Below, one piece after another: positions 5,207 to 6,069 of a stretch of 6,069 bases of DNA. The notes under the pieces are model-generated. The model saw only the letters and a program-made list of their open reading frames with translations. It did no database searches and had not been told where the DNA came from. A program made the position numbers and the translations under genes. Source of the stretch: an uncultured Eubacteriales bacterium. GTDB taxonomy: Bacteria > Bacillota > Clostridia > Christensenellales > Borkfalkiaceae. The first letter of the stretch is position 1. Each line of letters begins with the position of its first letter. The DNA lies in the NCBI GenBank assembly GCA_902766475.1, contig CACXDQ010000041.1:1-6069 (forward strand), in the 5' to 3' direction.

Positions 5207-6069
5207 TGTAGTAACCGTCTATCTCTTCGGCGGTAAGGTATTTCATTTCCTTTCCGTCGGCTTTTATCGCACTTTCGACCTTTGTGAATCTGTCTATGAA
5301 TTTCTCAGTCGATATAGTGAGCGCTTCCTCACATTCCACGCCGAGTTTAAGGCATAAAACTGCCGCTAAAAAGAGCAAATCTCCACATTCCGACTTCAAT
5401 TTTTCGCTGTCGCCGCCCATTTCACGGCGCACTTTATCGCATTCTTCGTATATCTTGTCGAATACCTGTTCTGCGCCGTTAAAATCGAGGTTGTATTTAG
5501 CCGCACGCTTCGATACCTTTTCGGCACGCATCAGGGCGGGGAAACTCGACGGTACGGCTTTTAAGTATTCCGCACCCGAGGCGTAGCCCTTTTCGATTTT
5601 CTTGTTCTTTTCCCAAACGGCGAGGGCGTCGTCCGCCTTTTCCGCTCTGTCCGCACCGAAGATGTGCGTGTGGCGTGAGATGAGCTTTTCACAAATCGCA
5701 CTCAATGCGTCACGCTTGGTAAAACTGCCTCTGTCCTCGGCGAAGAGTATCTGAAAAACGGTCTGCAAAATAACGTCCCCGACCTCTTCCATAATGCCCG
5801 CCTCGTCGCCGTTTTTCACGGCGTCGACGAGTTCGTAAGCCTCTTCGATGGTGTTCATCCTTATCGAATCTTTTGTCTGCGCTCTGTCCCACGGACAGCC
5901 GTTTTCGGAGCGGAGAACGCTCAAAATGTCGTAAAGGTCGTCAAAATCAAACCTCTGTCTATGTAAAAAATCGAGTTTGTCTATAACTATTGCGGCGGAA
6001 TAATCGTATTTATCTTGTCGGTCGGCTTCGTATAGCATTATCTTTTTCATATCGCCGCCGTGGAAGAAA
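5178..6069 (-). CDS. mazG: MazG nucleotide pyrophosphohydrolase, 5'-partial; probably the C-terminal part of a SAM-methylase-MazG (YabN-like) fusion
   Basis: MazG hydrolyses nucleoside triphosphates, including non-canonical ones, to monophosphates. Numbering from the Met at 6050, the first domain has LRSENGCPWDRAQT (46-59) and the metal-binding EExxE...ExxD set (Glu69, Glu70, Glu73, Glu89, Asp92), then RHTHIFG (126-132). The second domain runs from about 167, with EECDK (202-206) and ECGDLLF (221-227); Lys206 stands where the third acidic residue usually is. The ATG at 6050 is unlikely to be the true start: there is no ribosome site, the frame continues without a stop to the window edge (FFHGGD), and residues 5-25 (LYEADRQDKYDY...) resemble the segment joining the tetrapyrrole/SAM methylase domain to MazG in YabN-type proteins. 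The missing N-terminal part would be about 200 residues if this is right. It overlaps dus by 29 nt and is the first visible gene of the operon. Confidence 0.92.
   Translation of the reverse strand, partial: FFHGGDMKKIMLYEADRQDKYDYSAAIVIDKLDFLHRQRFDFDDLYDILSVLRSENGCPWDRAQTKDSIRMNTIEEAYELVDAVKNGDEAGIMEEVGDVILQTVFQILFAEDRGSFTKRDALSAICEKLISRHTHIFGADRAEKADDALAVWEKNKKIEKGYASGAEYLKAVPSSFPALMRAEKVSKRAAKYNLDFNGAEQVFDKIYEECDKVRREMGGDSEKLKSECGDLLFLAAVLCLKLGVECEEALTISTEKFIDRFTKVESAIKADGKEMKYLTAEEIDGYYNEVKKSENR

Overview
The window reads as an ordinary piece of a Bacillota chromosome, most likely an uncultured, probably gut-associated Clostridia lineage. This is inferred from strong AGGAG-type ribosome binding sites, a Firmicutes-style MazG whose N-terminus looks like the tail of a YabN-type fusion, a DUF6062 protein (from memory, a mainly clostridial family), a GPH sugar symporter, and AT-rich intergenic DNA between balanced-GC genes. 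I cannot place it to genus. Every convincing gene lies on the minus strand, so transcription runs from high to low coordinates. The sequence stops inside genes at both ends.

Upstream transcription unit (6069 down to about 2297), five genes: (1) the 3' part of a MazG nucleotide pyrophosphohydrolase whose reading frame is still open at the window edge, probably the C-terminal half of a tetrapyrrole/SAM-methylase-MazG fusion; (2) a tRNA-dihydrouridine synthase overlapping it by 29 nt; (3) a short nitrilase-fold protein that starts with TTG and appears to have lost the Glu-Lys-Cys catalytic triad; (4) a TrmL-type tRNA 2'-O-methyltransferase; (5) a DUF6062 protein with two CxxC/GFCxxH modules, joined to trmL by a TGATG stop/start overlap. 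A strong rho-independent terminator at 2297-2334 ends the unit. Its theme is tRNA modification and nucleotide house-cleaning.

Downstream transcription unit (about 2231 down to the left edge): a near-consensus sigma-A promoter (TTGACA, 17 bp, TACAAT) is followed at the expected start point by a perfect 19-bp palindrome plus a third half-site. It drives a TetR-family regulator, then a 12-helix GPH-family sugar:cation symporter, and probably a third gene of which only the first seven codons are visible at 1-22. The operator position suggests an autoregulated, inducible uptake cassette. The substrate and inducer cannot be read from the sequence.

I see no CRISPR array, insertion sequence, tRNA, rRNA or riboswitch. 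Nothing here forms a clearly new multi-gene system. The points most worth a second look are the degenerate nitrilase-like protein inside a tRNA-modification operon, the truncated methylase-MazG fusion, the duplicated putative metal-binding module of the DUF6062 protein, the tandem TetR operator, and a short related sequence just downstream of two stop codons.
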